Source: Udeniomyces pyricola (Eukaryota > Basidiomycota > Tremellomycetes > Cystofilobasidiales > Mrakiaceae). Taken from it: a stretch of DNA of 64,000 bases. The notes beneath the pieces were generated by a model. That model saw nothing but the letters and a program-made list of their open reading frames with translations, was not told the origin of the DNA and searched no databases. The translations under genes and the position numbers were made by a program. Shown here piece by piece: positions 35,915-46,197 of this stretch (position 1 is its first letter; each line of letters begins with the position of its first letter). The DNA is taken from the NCBI GenBank assembly GCA_039545295.1, contig BCIK01000017.1:496001-560000 (forward strand), read 5' to 3'.

Positions 35915-38900
35915 TTAGAGCTTGCTCTCCCTACCCCCCTTGGCCGTCGCCCCGGCGGCGGCGGCGTCTTCCTTCTTGGCGCGTTCGAGGAAGGCAGTGG
36001 CGACGTGACGACGTTGGATCTTACCCGTCGCTGTCCTAGTTTGGTTTAAGTTAAAGAAAACAGAAGGGGGATTTTCGAGGTGAGGTTACGGTTGTCGAGT
36101 CGAGTCGAGGGGGTATCGGACCAAGATGAAGCAAAAGAGAAAGAAAAGAAAAAAAAGAGGCCGAATCCGTTAGCGAGAACGAACGAACCAACGGGCGAAA
36201 GTTGAAACCCTTTCTTTCCCCCTCTCCTCCCTCCCCCTTCCCTCTTCCCCAATAAACCATACGTACTTTGGGATTGACTTGACGATAAAGATCCGAACGG
36301 GCACTTTGAACGTCGACAATTTCGGCCCGAGCCCCTTTTGGATCGCTTTCGGTTCGAGCGGGCCCGAGGTGGTCGATTTCGGAACGATGGCTAGTAAGGT
36401 GAATTGGCAGATGGGTTTTAGTTCATTTTTTTTTTAATGAGGAGGCGGGGGGATAGGATAGGGTTGAGAGTGAGACAGGACGAAAGAAAGAAGGAGGAAG
36501 CGAAAGAGAGACAGAAAGAAGAGGAAAGCACGCCGGATGATTCGGTCAGGTTTGGTGAGTAAGAAACAGGAGGGTAAAGAGGTTTGATTCAATATCGAGG
36601 TACCGCGAAATAAGTATATATATGAGAAGAAAAAAAAACACTCACCTGCCCAAACGACCTCGCCGTACTTCTCGTCGGGCACGCCAAAGCAGACAGCTTC
36701 ACCGACGCCGTCGAGCGAAAGCATCGCCGAGTCAACTTCGAGCGGCGAAATCTTTTCACCCCCGCGGTTGATGAGCCTGGGAAGAAAAGGGTTGAGATGA
36801 AGCAGGTGGAGAGGGGTGAATAGGAGGGGACGGTTTTGGAGGATACATGGTCAATACATCGAACCTCATCGTCTTTTATCTTGAACCCTTTGCAAAGATG
36901 AGCAACGAGCCAATGCTCGTAAGATGCAAAAAAAAAGAAGAAAAAAAAGAGAAAAAAAAAACAACAACAACTACGATGACAAGGAGAACAAGAGAAAAAA
37001 TAAACCCCCAGGGAAGAGTCACCAACGCACTCTTTCAGTCGACCGGTGAGGAACAAGTAACCGTCTTGATCGAGGTAACCTTGATCGCCCGTTCTGTGTT
37101 ACAGTCAATGTCCGCGCGAACGCACCGCAACGTAACATAACAAGGGAGAAAGGACGTAGAAGGTAAGCACATCAAGCTCCGATATCAACCCAGTATCCCA
37201 TTCCTGCTAGGAGCAAGATAGAGGGGGGGGGGAGGAGGGGGAAGAGATATCTACGAACCGGAACCAGCCCTCGGCATGGAAGTTCTCCTTGTTGGCTTTC
37301 GGGTTGTTGACGTAACCCTTTGTGACGTTCTTACCCCTCTGTGCAAGCAGAGAGACCAAGATTCAGAAGGGAGAGAGAAAGAGAGAAAGAGAGAGAAAGA
37401 GAGAGAAAAGCAAAGAGCGCAGAAGATGCGTTCAAAAATTCAGTAAAGAACTCCTTACCCATCCCCCTGATCCTTCTTCCCATTCCATCTCGATGGAAAT
37501 AGTCAGAGGAGACTCATGGTAACCAAGCAAAGCAAGAACGAAAAAAGAAAAAAAGAACAAGGGGAAATCGCTTACCGTGCAAATCTCTCCCTTGTCGCCA
37601 ACAGCCAAGGCCTTACCGTCGTCTCCTCTGATGCTAATCTCCACGCCGACGCCCTTACCGACACTCCCCGGAAAGTGCTTGCCATCCTCCGGCAACGGGT
37701 TTGAAGTCATCTGATGAGCGTTCTCCGTCATAGCATACGCTTCCAAAACGGGCGCCTTGAAAGCGCTTTCCAACGCATGGAACGTCGTCGGTGAAAGCGA
37801 AGACGAGCACGATCGGATGAATCGGATCGAAGGCAATGGCGAAGGATGAGGGGAAGAGAGAAGGATGGTATGCATCGTTGGAACGGCAGTGTACCAGTTG
37901 CAGCCGTGGGTGGCGAAATCGGTCCAGAATCGGGCCTTGTCGAATCGAGGAGGGAGGACGATCGAGCCTCCGCTCGAGAGAGGCGCAAGCAGACCAGCCA
38001 TCAGGCCGTGGACGTGGAAACTAGTATCAAAACAGGTCACTCAATGAGTAAAAGTCCCCAAAGAAACAAAAGGCAAGACCTAGAACAGACAACGACCGCG
38101 CCCCCCCCAGAAAAGAGAGAAAACACCAAGAGGGAACACGTACAGGGGCATGACGAGGTAACCCTTGTCCTTGGGCGAGAGCTTATACGTCTTGACAATG
38201 TTGCGGAGCGAAGTCACTAGGTTCAAGTGCGTCAAAGGGACAGCTTTATGAACGGAATAAAAAAAAAGGATCCCAATCGATTGAGGAGGCAGGATGGATT
38301 CAAACATTGGAGAAAGAAAGAAGAAAAAGAAAAAGAAAGTCAGTCCAGAAAGCGTCACAGAGGTCAGGTATGCTACGATAAATCGACGATGAGATAAAGA
38401 GAAGGCGATTTGTACCCTTGGGTTTGCCGGTCGTGCCCGACGTGTGCCTTGAGGTGACATGGCCCAATAATGGATCATCGCACCAACAACGAAAGGGATG
38501 AAAGCAAAGTGTTCAAACTCGGTATGTTAGTCCCAACCTATGCACGCTGACTACCTATGGAAAGACCAGCCGATCTGGTCGTTTCTCGATGGTTCAAGTG
38601 ACCTCTCTACTCGTCCCTCCAATCCAACCTGACTTGGACTCCTCGAAAGAGGGAAGAACACTCACAAAACGAGCGCGACATCCTCTTCTTGAGCCTTAGG
38701 CCCATCCCCTCCTGCCTGCGTAAACAACTTGGTTCCCGACGCCGCATCAGCCACCGCCTTCATCGGCTGATAACTCTCAAAGATGATCTTCAAGGTCGGT
38801 TCGCCGGTGTGAGCGTCGAGGGTGAGGGTGGCGACTTTGACTTTGAGCTTCTTGGCGGCGGCAAGGGCTTGATCGACGCCTTTTTGGTCGACCGAGGAGA

Positions 38901-39888
38901 GCGGGGTGAGGGGAGAGGGAAGAATGAGCAGGGATGATTGGGTGTCGAGAAGGTAAAACTGCAGAGACCAAGAACCGTTCAAGTCGAAGCGAGGGAGACA
39001 AAGGAGGATGAATGGCGAAGAGTGAAAAGTGAAGATGAAGAGGATGAATAAAGGCAAGGATATGCGGGGTAAGCTCGGATCGAGCCGGGTGGTGCCGATG
39101 ACGAGAGCCAGGATGTCGGGAAAGGCATGCCGGGCGATCTATCTTACCTCGACCTCGGCTTGGGTATAATGGGGGTTGAGGGGAGCAGAGACAGCTCTAG
39201 AGTTGGGGCGTAGGAGGGAAACGATGTGAATGGAGGGTAAAGAGGGATGAAGAAGATGAAGGAAATGGGTGAATGAAGACGTCAGATCTTGACGCGTTAT
39301 CCGACATCTCGCAGTCGTGCCCCCACGACTCGTAACACGTCGCTTCCCCCTCCCCTTTTGTTGTCTGAGATGTGAGGCCTTGGCGTTGCATGGTACTCGA
39401 TACCAGCGAGCGAAATATGTCTACACGGACTGCATGGGACCCATGGCTCTGGAAGGATGACCCAAAGAGGAGGAGGATGACAATCGCAAGGGACGATTGC
39501 GGAATCTATAGAGAACATCGTCTTTCCTTCTTGTCTCTCTCTGCCCATTCTTTTCTTGACCGCTACCGTCTCCGCTCCCCCCCCCCCCCAATCCTGCCAT
39601 CGTCCCTCATCATCATTCACAAGCCCAACTATGCACACCCATCTTCAAGACCCACCTGATACCACCAGTAGCCAAGAAGCTCAAGACGACCTCCAAACCA
39701 TTGGTCAACGTGGTGCTGACGACGTCGCCCTTGGTGATGCCGCCGACGTTTCGCAGCTGGCTTTCGAGTGAGCCGATGTGCGACGCGAGGGTGGTGTGGC
39801 TGAGGGTGAGGGCAGGGTTCAGCTGGGGGAGGGTAATGGCGGGGGCATTGGTGGTGGAGAGGATGTGGGAGAGAGTGGAAGGGGGCAT
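35915..39888 (-). CDS. PCS60: Peroxisomal AMP-dependent acyl/oxalyl-CoA synthetase (PCS60-like)
   Basis: Activates a carboxylic acid to its CoA thioester through an acyl-adenylate; yeast Pcs60 and plant AAE3 act on oxalate. The ATG at 39888 gives MPPSTLSHILSTTNAP. Splicing yields the AMP-binding signature HTSGTTGKPKAVPLTHLN, whose core is a 32-nt exon (38416-38447), then FHVHGLMAGLLAPLSSGGS, LEAYAMTENAHQMTSNPLP, TGDQGYLDQDGYLFLTGRLK, LINRGGEKISPLEVD and the C-terminal catalytic lysine motif TATGKIQRRHVA. The protein ends RESKL, a canonical PTS1 signal for import into peroxisomes, directly before the TAA at 35915. About thirteen exons, several under 100 nt. The SKL end and the HQMTSNPLP block favour PCS60 over fatty-acyl or 4-coumarate ligases. 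Substrate remains inferred. Confidence 0.93.
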
Positions 39889-40230
39889 GGTGAAGGGGAT
39901 GGGTTGTAGGTGGGGGATGTATACTATGATGTGTGGTTATAGGTGGTGGGAACTGGGTCGTGCTATATAAGTGTGGGATACGTTTGGCAGTGGGCGTGCC
40001 GGCAGCTGGCGTGATGTTGCAGATGGGATGAACGGAATTGGCAAGAGTGATTTCCTCATTTCGGCCTTACCCGACAGTAGTGGGTTGTCTTGTCTTGTCT
40101 ATATTTCTTTTTCTCTTTCTCTCAGCTCCATCCAACTTTCATCCATCCCATTCCCATCTCACCATGAAAGAAAGAAAGAACGAAAGAAGAAAAACACCCA
40201 AGAAAGAAATCCCTCATCCCATCCTTGATC
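39889..40230. other. Short intergenic region with TATA-like element
   Basis: About 340 bases between the PCS60-like start (minus) and the stop of the OB-fold/F-box gene (minus). It holds the PCS60-like promoter, with a TATA-like element at 39964-39970, and the 3' UTR of the neighbour. Confidence 0.5.
39964..39970 (-). promoter_or_regulatory. PCS60: Possible TATA box of the PCS60-like gene
   Basis: The plus strand reads TATATAA, so the minus strand reads CTTATATAGC, about 75 bases upstream of the start codon at 39888. Position and sequence both suit a TATA box of a short-leader fungal gene; transcription start data are lacking. Confidence 0.4.
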
Positions 40231-43042
40231 TCACCCAACCCTCCTCATCGTCCACTTCCTTCCTTCGATCCATCCAACCTCGACCCAAACGACCTCATCT
40301 CTCCTATCCTTCCCATCCCATTCGCCCACACCCCGCTCTTTACCCTTCCGCGTCGGCTTCCTCGTCACCACTTCGCCTGGTCTTTGCTGCTCGAGATGAT
40401 CATCGTTTTCTTCCCCTTCCCCTTCCGCTCCAAATCCCCGATCACCCTCTCCTTCCCCTTCTTCCTCCCCTTCCTCGTCCAACAACCCTCCCTCCTTCCC
40501 CGCATCCCCTTGCCCTACCGACATTTCATCTTCATCCTCAACCCATCTACCAACTCCCAGCGTCCTCAACCTCTCATCCCTCCCCAGAACGCCCAGCACC
40601 ATTTGCGCCATATCTCTCGAAATGCATCGCACCGTCGCTCGAAAGTACCTTGTCGCTCTCGATGCCAACAGCCTCGCCAAAAACCTCGGCAACCGATACA
40701 ATCGGCCCGGATCGCCCGCAAGGTGGATGGTGATGTGATGCGATCGGAGGGGTAAGCTCGGCCACGCTTTCAGCGTTTTGTGCGGATGAGTCAGACACAT
40801 CAACAGTTCCGAGCTCGTCTGACGAAGTCGAGGCCAATGCTCGACGATCGTCGGTAATTGGACCGTACTCAGTCGATGTTGATGGTACACTTTTGGAGAG
40901 AGCAAGGGAAAATCCAGCCAGATGAGTTTGGCACGAAACGTTGAAGACAGAAGCTCGTGTTGTGAAGGAGGAAAGACGTTGACAGCCATGTGAAGTGGTT
41001 GATGATGTTCCTGGACGGGTGCAACCGGGACATGAGGAGTATCGTCGGAAGTGAGATGAGAACCGACTAGAATATCATTCGGGAGGACGGTCGTTTGGTT
41101 CAGACTTCCATCGGTGACCTCATCGAGAGCTGGCGATGGAGCGGTCGCCGACGCAAGGGCAAGGGGTGGCATATTGTTGGGTGGAGAGACGAACGCTAAG
41201 CCGGCGACATTATGCCAATTAAATTCGTGGGGCTCAGCGGTGGTGATTGGCATGTGCGATTCCAGAGGCAAAGGCGAGTTGACGAGGACTCCGGTGATGG
41301 AAGCTGTCGGAAGCGCATCCGGGGCTGCAGAAGGGACTACAAGTGAAGGTGTATTCAAGTCAGACGAGGAAGACGCCGGGAAGGGATCGTTGTTGGTGCT
41401 GTTGTCGTTGAAGGTCGTTTCGTTAGTTATCCCTGGGCCTTGTCCTGGCCCTAATCCGAGCAATGTACTCCACGCTGGTTCTGTGATTGATGCCAAGGAT
41501 GTTGCACCCTGTCCTGCTCTAGTAGTGGATGCTGAGAATGACGTGGGTGCAGGCTCATCCAGGCTACTCCTGTACCGGACCTTCAGAACTTCCAAGTCCC
41601 GCAGTCCACCGAGGACGATCGAAACGTCCCTGTCCTGCTTGGGGTCGTTGGGCAGCTCGCGGAGGTAGGCTCGCTTGACCCAGGATGCCGCGAATGGCCC
41701 CTTCGTTGGCGAGGAAAGAAGTGTAGCAAAAAGGCGATAGGATCTGGGAGATGAAAGAGAGATGTGCCGATAGAGCAGAGGTGTGGCGAGAGTGTTCCAC
41801 TGAACCAAGAAAATCGATAAATCGCAAAGCAACAGCGATACATAGCAGACGATGGGTTGGTCAATACGATGTTCATCTCATGTCAGTGATGATCTCGCGA
41901 ACAAGGTCGGTACATATGACTCACATTGCGGCAGACCATGGCCAATGCCCATCTCGACTTGATTTGGACGGATCTTCCCGACGGACATAACGCACCTTTC
42001 TTCCCGACGCCGCCACCGATGCCACCGTGAGGATTGTCTTCGTCGACGGCGACGTCCGAAGTGGTCCCGACGGCGTGGGCCTCTCTTTTTCTGTCATGTT
42101 TGTATTCTTGTCTCCTCTCATACTTGTAGAGATTGAGAGTTTCTTGGATGATCATCAACTGAAGCTCGACCGGAAGTTGGGGAATCATCGAGACTGAGGA
42201 GGACGAATGGGACGAAGGAGCGATTAATGGCGCTGAGAGGCCACGCGTCGGAGCAGTGGAGGGGTTGACTGATGAGTCCGAAAAAGGACATGATGAAGCA
42301 ATGACAGGAGTAGTTGAATTGTTGCTTGGTGAGAGAGCCGAAGTCGAGGTGGACTGGGTGGAAGAAAGAGATTGTAAAAGAGGGCTGTGAATTCCGTTGT
42401 CGTCAAGCGATGTCAGGAGTTGGGTGTCGGACAGCGTATTGATATCGACAGGATGGTTGAGTGCGAGGTTCAATCCAGATTTATCGTAGGATTTGACTTC
42501 GAGCAACCTGTAAGCAACGCAATCCAGCCATAGACGAAAGCAAGAGCAAGAACATGTCGAACGAGGATCAAGCGGGTGTTCAGATGTCGTTGTTCTCCAT
42601 ATATGCGTTCGTCATACACACATCTATGTATATCCCTTGGTTAGACACACTGATCTCCTGGGAGCGTTTGGGAAAAGACCTCCTCGAAGCTTATGGAGAA
42701 CATATGCATGAAAGCCATTTCGGGCAAAGCTTACTTGGTGCCTGCTGCGGAGCTAGTCAATCGCCCTTGAACGTAGACGAGGTCTCCACTAACGAGCTCG
42801 CCCATGGCCATTTGCGCCTCGTGCATGATCCGAGCAGAGACAAAGTGTGTGCCATCAGAAAGACTCAGATGTGTCCTCGCTGGTTCTGTGGAAGATGGAT
42901 TAGGCGAGGCGTTGGTCTGACAGGGTTGGGTGTAGACTTGAAGGGTAAGGGCAATTGTGGCGGTCGTAACGAGGGGCTGAGAGTCGAGTGATAACGCCGC
43001 CCAGGCGAGAGCATTAGGTGTCGGTTGCATTTGAGTCGACAT
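40231..43042 (-). CDS. Predicted RPA70N-like OB-fold plus F-box protein
   Basis: Three exons, 43042-42735, 42507-41925 and 41799-40231, joined by GTAAGC/TACAG (phase 2) and GTGAGT/TTCAG (phase 0); they sum to 2460 nt, giving 819 residues. Residues 1-115 resemble the N-terminal OB fold of replication protein A large subunit: IALTLQVYTQP, then HLSLSDGTHFVSARIM, ELVSGDLVYVQGRL and KLLEVKSYDKSG. A Ser/Thr-rich linker is followed near 285 by an F-box-like motif, IPQLPVELQLMIIQE, then MVCRNWNTLATPLLYRHISL, the usual basidiomycete F-box/wall pattern. The rest is Ser/Pro-rich, then a conserved-looking block with CLTHPHKTLKAWPSLPL, and a very acidic Glu/Gly tail. An internal ATG at 42188 could give an F-box-only protein. 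Both domains were assigned by eye, so either could be a chance likeness; the F-box half is firmer. Confidence 0.7.
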
Positions 43043-43776
43043 GATTTCTAAGTCAACGGGGGCGTCCACAGTGTAGTGGAGGCAAGTTGATACCAGATGG
43101 AAGGGAAGGGTCGAAAACGTCGCGAGCGGGAAGGGAAGGTCGAGCGACAGAGCCAGTTGCAAAGCGTCGAGAGTTAGCCTGCACGTCGCTCAACCAAATA
43201 CAAAGGATAGCGATTCGACCATAATTGTTCCTGATCAGCGTTTGAAAGTACTTTACAAGACCAACATGCCGAGTTATGAATCTTGGGGTTGATCACGACT
43301 CTGGACGAGAACGAAAAAGGGCAGGGAAGCTAAATGAAACGGACTGGGAGATCGATCGCCAGAGAATGTCGAAACGAAGCTGAGCTAGTATGTGAAGGCT
43401 TGGTGGTTTGCTATGGATTATGAGTGAATGAAATGTAACGGATGGTGAGGAGAAGGAAGGGTGATTGTCCAAGGGTTGATGCGATAGAGGGAGGACGATG
43501 GGATCCGGAGCGCAGGCGAGTCGAGGACGAAGCCGAGAAAGGGGCTTGACATGGTTATTTAATACGCATTGTATAGACGCTCGTAGGGTAGTCTGATATA
43601 TATATTCAAGGTACAGGTACGATGTTGATATGTTGTATATGCTTGATGATTGACTTGAACACACTGAATTCACCAACTTCAAAGACCTGATGTCTGAAAA
43701 GAAAGCAAAAAAAAAAAAAAAAAAGAAACAAAGATTGAGTCCTTGAAATCCAAGTCGAAGTGCGTCTTGCCTAGAG
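43043..43776. other. Divergent promoter region
   Basis: About 730 bases between the OB-fold/F-box gene (minus) and the DUF2237 gene (plus). It contains an A homopolymer near 43708-43725 and a TA-rich stretch near 43599-43607. A minus-strand open frame at 43293-43811 has no recognisable content and no fit with the splice pattern. Confidence 0.5.
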
Positions 43777-44904
43777 ATGGAATACTCGTCATCGCCGTTG
43801 AGAGGCACCACCCCGACTGGTCTCCTGCGCGATCAACCTTCATCCATCAAAGTCCATCGAACGTCAAACGACCTCCATCGATTGATGCTCATCCGTCTTG
43901 CCCGTCACATCCGTCGCTACGCCACCATGTACTCCCTCCCTTCCCCCCTGCTCCTCATCTCCATCTTGGTGGTCATCGCGCTCGTCCTAAAGTCCCAACT
44001 CACGCTCTCGCTCGCCGATCCCTCTTCCCCCTTCATCCCCCTTGGCCGCAGGTCCAACGAGGAACTCAACGTCTTGCAAGGTGTCCTGCAGAAATGCTCA
44101 CCTCCCGAAGGGCCCATCACAGGGTGATTCATCCATCATCTAGCCCCGTTTCATTCATGCATTTCCGATTGAATCGATCCATCCATCCCTAGCTCTCTCC
44201 CGTTCTTCACTTGCTGGTCGATCTCATCACTCGCAGGCCTCGCTAACGTTTGTCTCTTTCCCTCCCTGCCCTCTCGTTGGAACAAGCTACACCCGTGACG
44301 GCTATTGCCGATCGATCGCCTCCGACTACGGCGCCCACACCGTCGCTGGCATCCTCAGCGCCGACTTTCTCCAATTCTCCAAAGAAATGGGCAACGATCT
44401 CTCGACGCCTCGAGGCGGATTCCCCGGGTTGAAGCCCGGCTGCAGGTGGTGTCTTTGCGCATCGAGATGGAAGGAAGCGTTCGATGCGAGAGGTCGATTC
44501 GGCGATAAGATCGTACCAAAGTAAGTCGATCATGGATCGTGATCACGTTTGATAAGATCATACCGCTCGATAGGCAATCAAGAGTCCACTGGTCGTTGCC
44601 CTCTTGCCTATTCGAACCTCGTGCTTATATTCAAAAAAAAAAAAAAACCCCTCAGAAAACGAAAGAAAAAAAAATGAGAAAGAAGAAGAACAATCCGAAC
44701 GGTTTCAACTGATCCATCCCAACCTCTTTTTTTTTTTTTTTTTCTATCTGCTTATGAAGGGTCGATCTCTCTGCGACTTCCTACGACGCTCTTCGCAAAA
44801 TCCCCCTTGAGGCCCTCAAGCAATTCGACGCATCTGCCTCATCTTCGTCGACTTCGTCCGGCTCTTCCGGTGCCGGAACAAGCCGACCTCCCCCTCAACG
44901 TTAG
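43777..44904 (+). CDS. DUF2237 family protein with N-terminal membrane anchor
   Basis: Three exons, 43777-44123, 44287-44520 and 44760-44904, sum to 726 nt, giving 241 residues. A basic N-terminal head is followed by a hydrophobic segment (LPSPLLLISILVVIALVL) around residues 53-70, then the DUF2237 domain. Its signatures are NVLQGVLQKCSPPEGPITGY, TRDGYCRSIASDYGAHTVAG, FLQFSKEMGNDLSTPRGGFP and GLKPGCRWCLCASRWKEAFD, ending VPLEALKQ-like (KIPLEALKQF). The Cys residues of CxxC-like WCLC and of the GYC block suggest metal or redox chemistry, but the family has no established function. The family is common in bacteria as a short soluble protein, so the membrane anchor is an addition. Start alternatives are in-frame ATGs near 43885 and 43927. 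The last exon ends in a Ser-rich, PPPQR tail. Confidence 0.87.
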
Positions 44905-46197
44905 CTACCCCACACATGTCAATGAAAGCCAACCCCATGAACTCTCATATCCCTGCACCATGCAAGATGCTGCTTCGATCTTTCTCTGTGTGGAACGATG
45001 GTTGTTGTAACTCGCCACCCTCTCCATTGACCTTCCAATGTATCCAAGCCTCCTTCGCGCCTCTCTCTTTCTCACCCCCTTACCCCCTCCCCCCCCCCTT
45101 GTTTTATGCCCCGCTTGCGACTAAGAACCGTTCAGATCATCATGAATATTGGATGAGTCTCAACATCAACTCACGTTTCTCTAGTTGTAGCTCGGCCAAA
45201 GAAGAACAAGAAAAAAACGTACAAACAAACATTAAAAAAAAGAGAGAGAGAGAGAGAGACCAAGGCAAACGGAGAGAGAGAAAGACCCAACCAGCTTCCT
45301 CATGTTGCATCGAGATCAGTTATACTACTATGGTACGGGTGGGAGATGAATTACCTTGGGAGAAAAGATTTACAGACCGGATAGTCATTGGGTTTGTGTC
45401 GACTGTTTTTCTCCCTCTCCCCCCTTCCCCCTTCTTTTGGGGGGGGGGGGGGAGGGGAAGGTTGGGGATGATGAATACATCTGATCGTAAGAGTATCACA
45501 AACACACATCGAGAGAGTGAAACTTTTAGTTCATTGACTCATTTTTATTTAGGGTTTTTTTTATTATATTTTTTTTCGGGGGGGAAAGAAGAACGCAAAA
45601 AAAAAAAAAAAAAAGCATACAAAATAGAGAAAAGGATGGACCGAAACAACATGCAGAGGAGACAAGCTATGTGTCTAATGGGGATTGGAGGCAAGGATGA
45701 ATTTGCCATGCGAAAGGAAATTTCCTTTTGTGAGAGAGGGGGGGGGGGAGTAGAACGATATGTGAGAGATGGGAGAGGAGATGAGTCGTTGAGATCATTC
45801 AGTGTGTTGAAGCAGAACCAGGAAAAGAAAAGTAAACCAAAAAAAAGAAAAAGAGAGAAGGCAAGAAAAAAGATACCCAGACAGAGAGGAACGAGAAGAA
45901 ATGAGGAAAAATAACTAGGAAGAGGAAAAGAAAAGAAAGATAAGAAAAGCAAGGTTGTAGAGAAGGAAGGGTAGTGCTGGGTGATAAGAGAGGTTGAATC
46001 TCTGAGCTTGGTTTTGACGTGTGGGGCATGACAGTTTTTGTTTGAGTGTTGAACAACAAGAGAGGAGAGTATGTCGACAGAGGAAGCGTACGAGCCGAGA
46101 AGAAGGAGGAAAGAGACAAGCAGAGCCTATAAAAAGATGAGCGAGAAGAGAGAGAGAGGGAAAGGGAGAGAGAGAACACGCCGCAACAAATCAGTGG
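44905..46197. other. Convergent low-complexity 3' region
   Basis: About 1.3 kb between the DUF2237 gene (plus) and the MTHFR gene (minus), with a GA dinucleotide tract near 45241-45260, a 14-G run at 45439-45452, several A/T homopolymers and purine-rich stretches. Long open frames on both strands here (for example 44916-45914) are runs of Lys/Arg/Glu or Leu/Phe/Ser and lack any domain. No gene is supported. Confidence 0.65.

Noticed and set aside
40038..40733. Plus-strand open frames antisense to the acidic tail of the OB-fold/F-box gene
   Set aside because: They are mirror images of Glu/Gly-rich coding DNA (Pro/Ser/Leu-rich) with no family likeness.
40231..43042. Replication protein A large subunit (RPA1) itself
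   Set aside because: Only the N-terminal OB-like part resembles it; the DNA-binding OB folds and zinc motif are absent and an F-box follows.
44916..45914. 332-codon plus-strand open frame in the convergent region
   Set aside because: It is low-complexity (KKK, RE repeats), spans homopolymers, and has no domain or splice signals.
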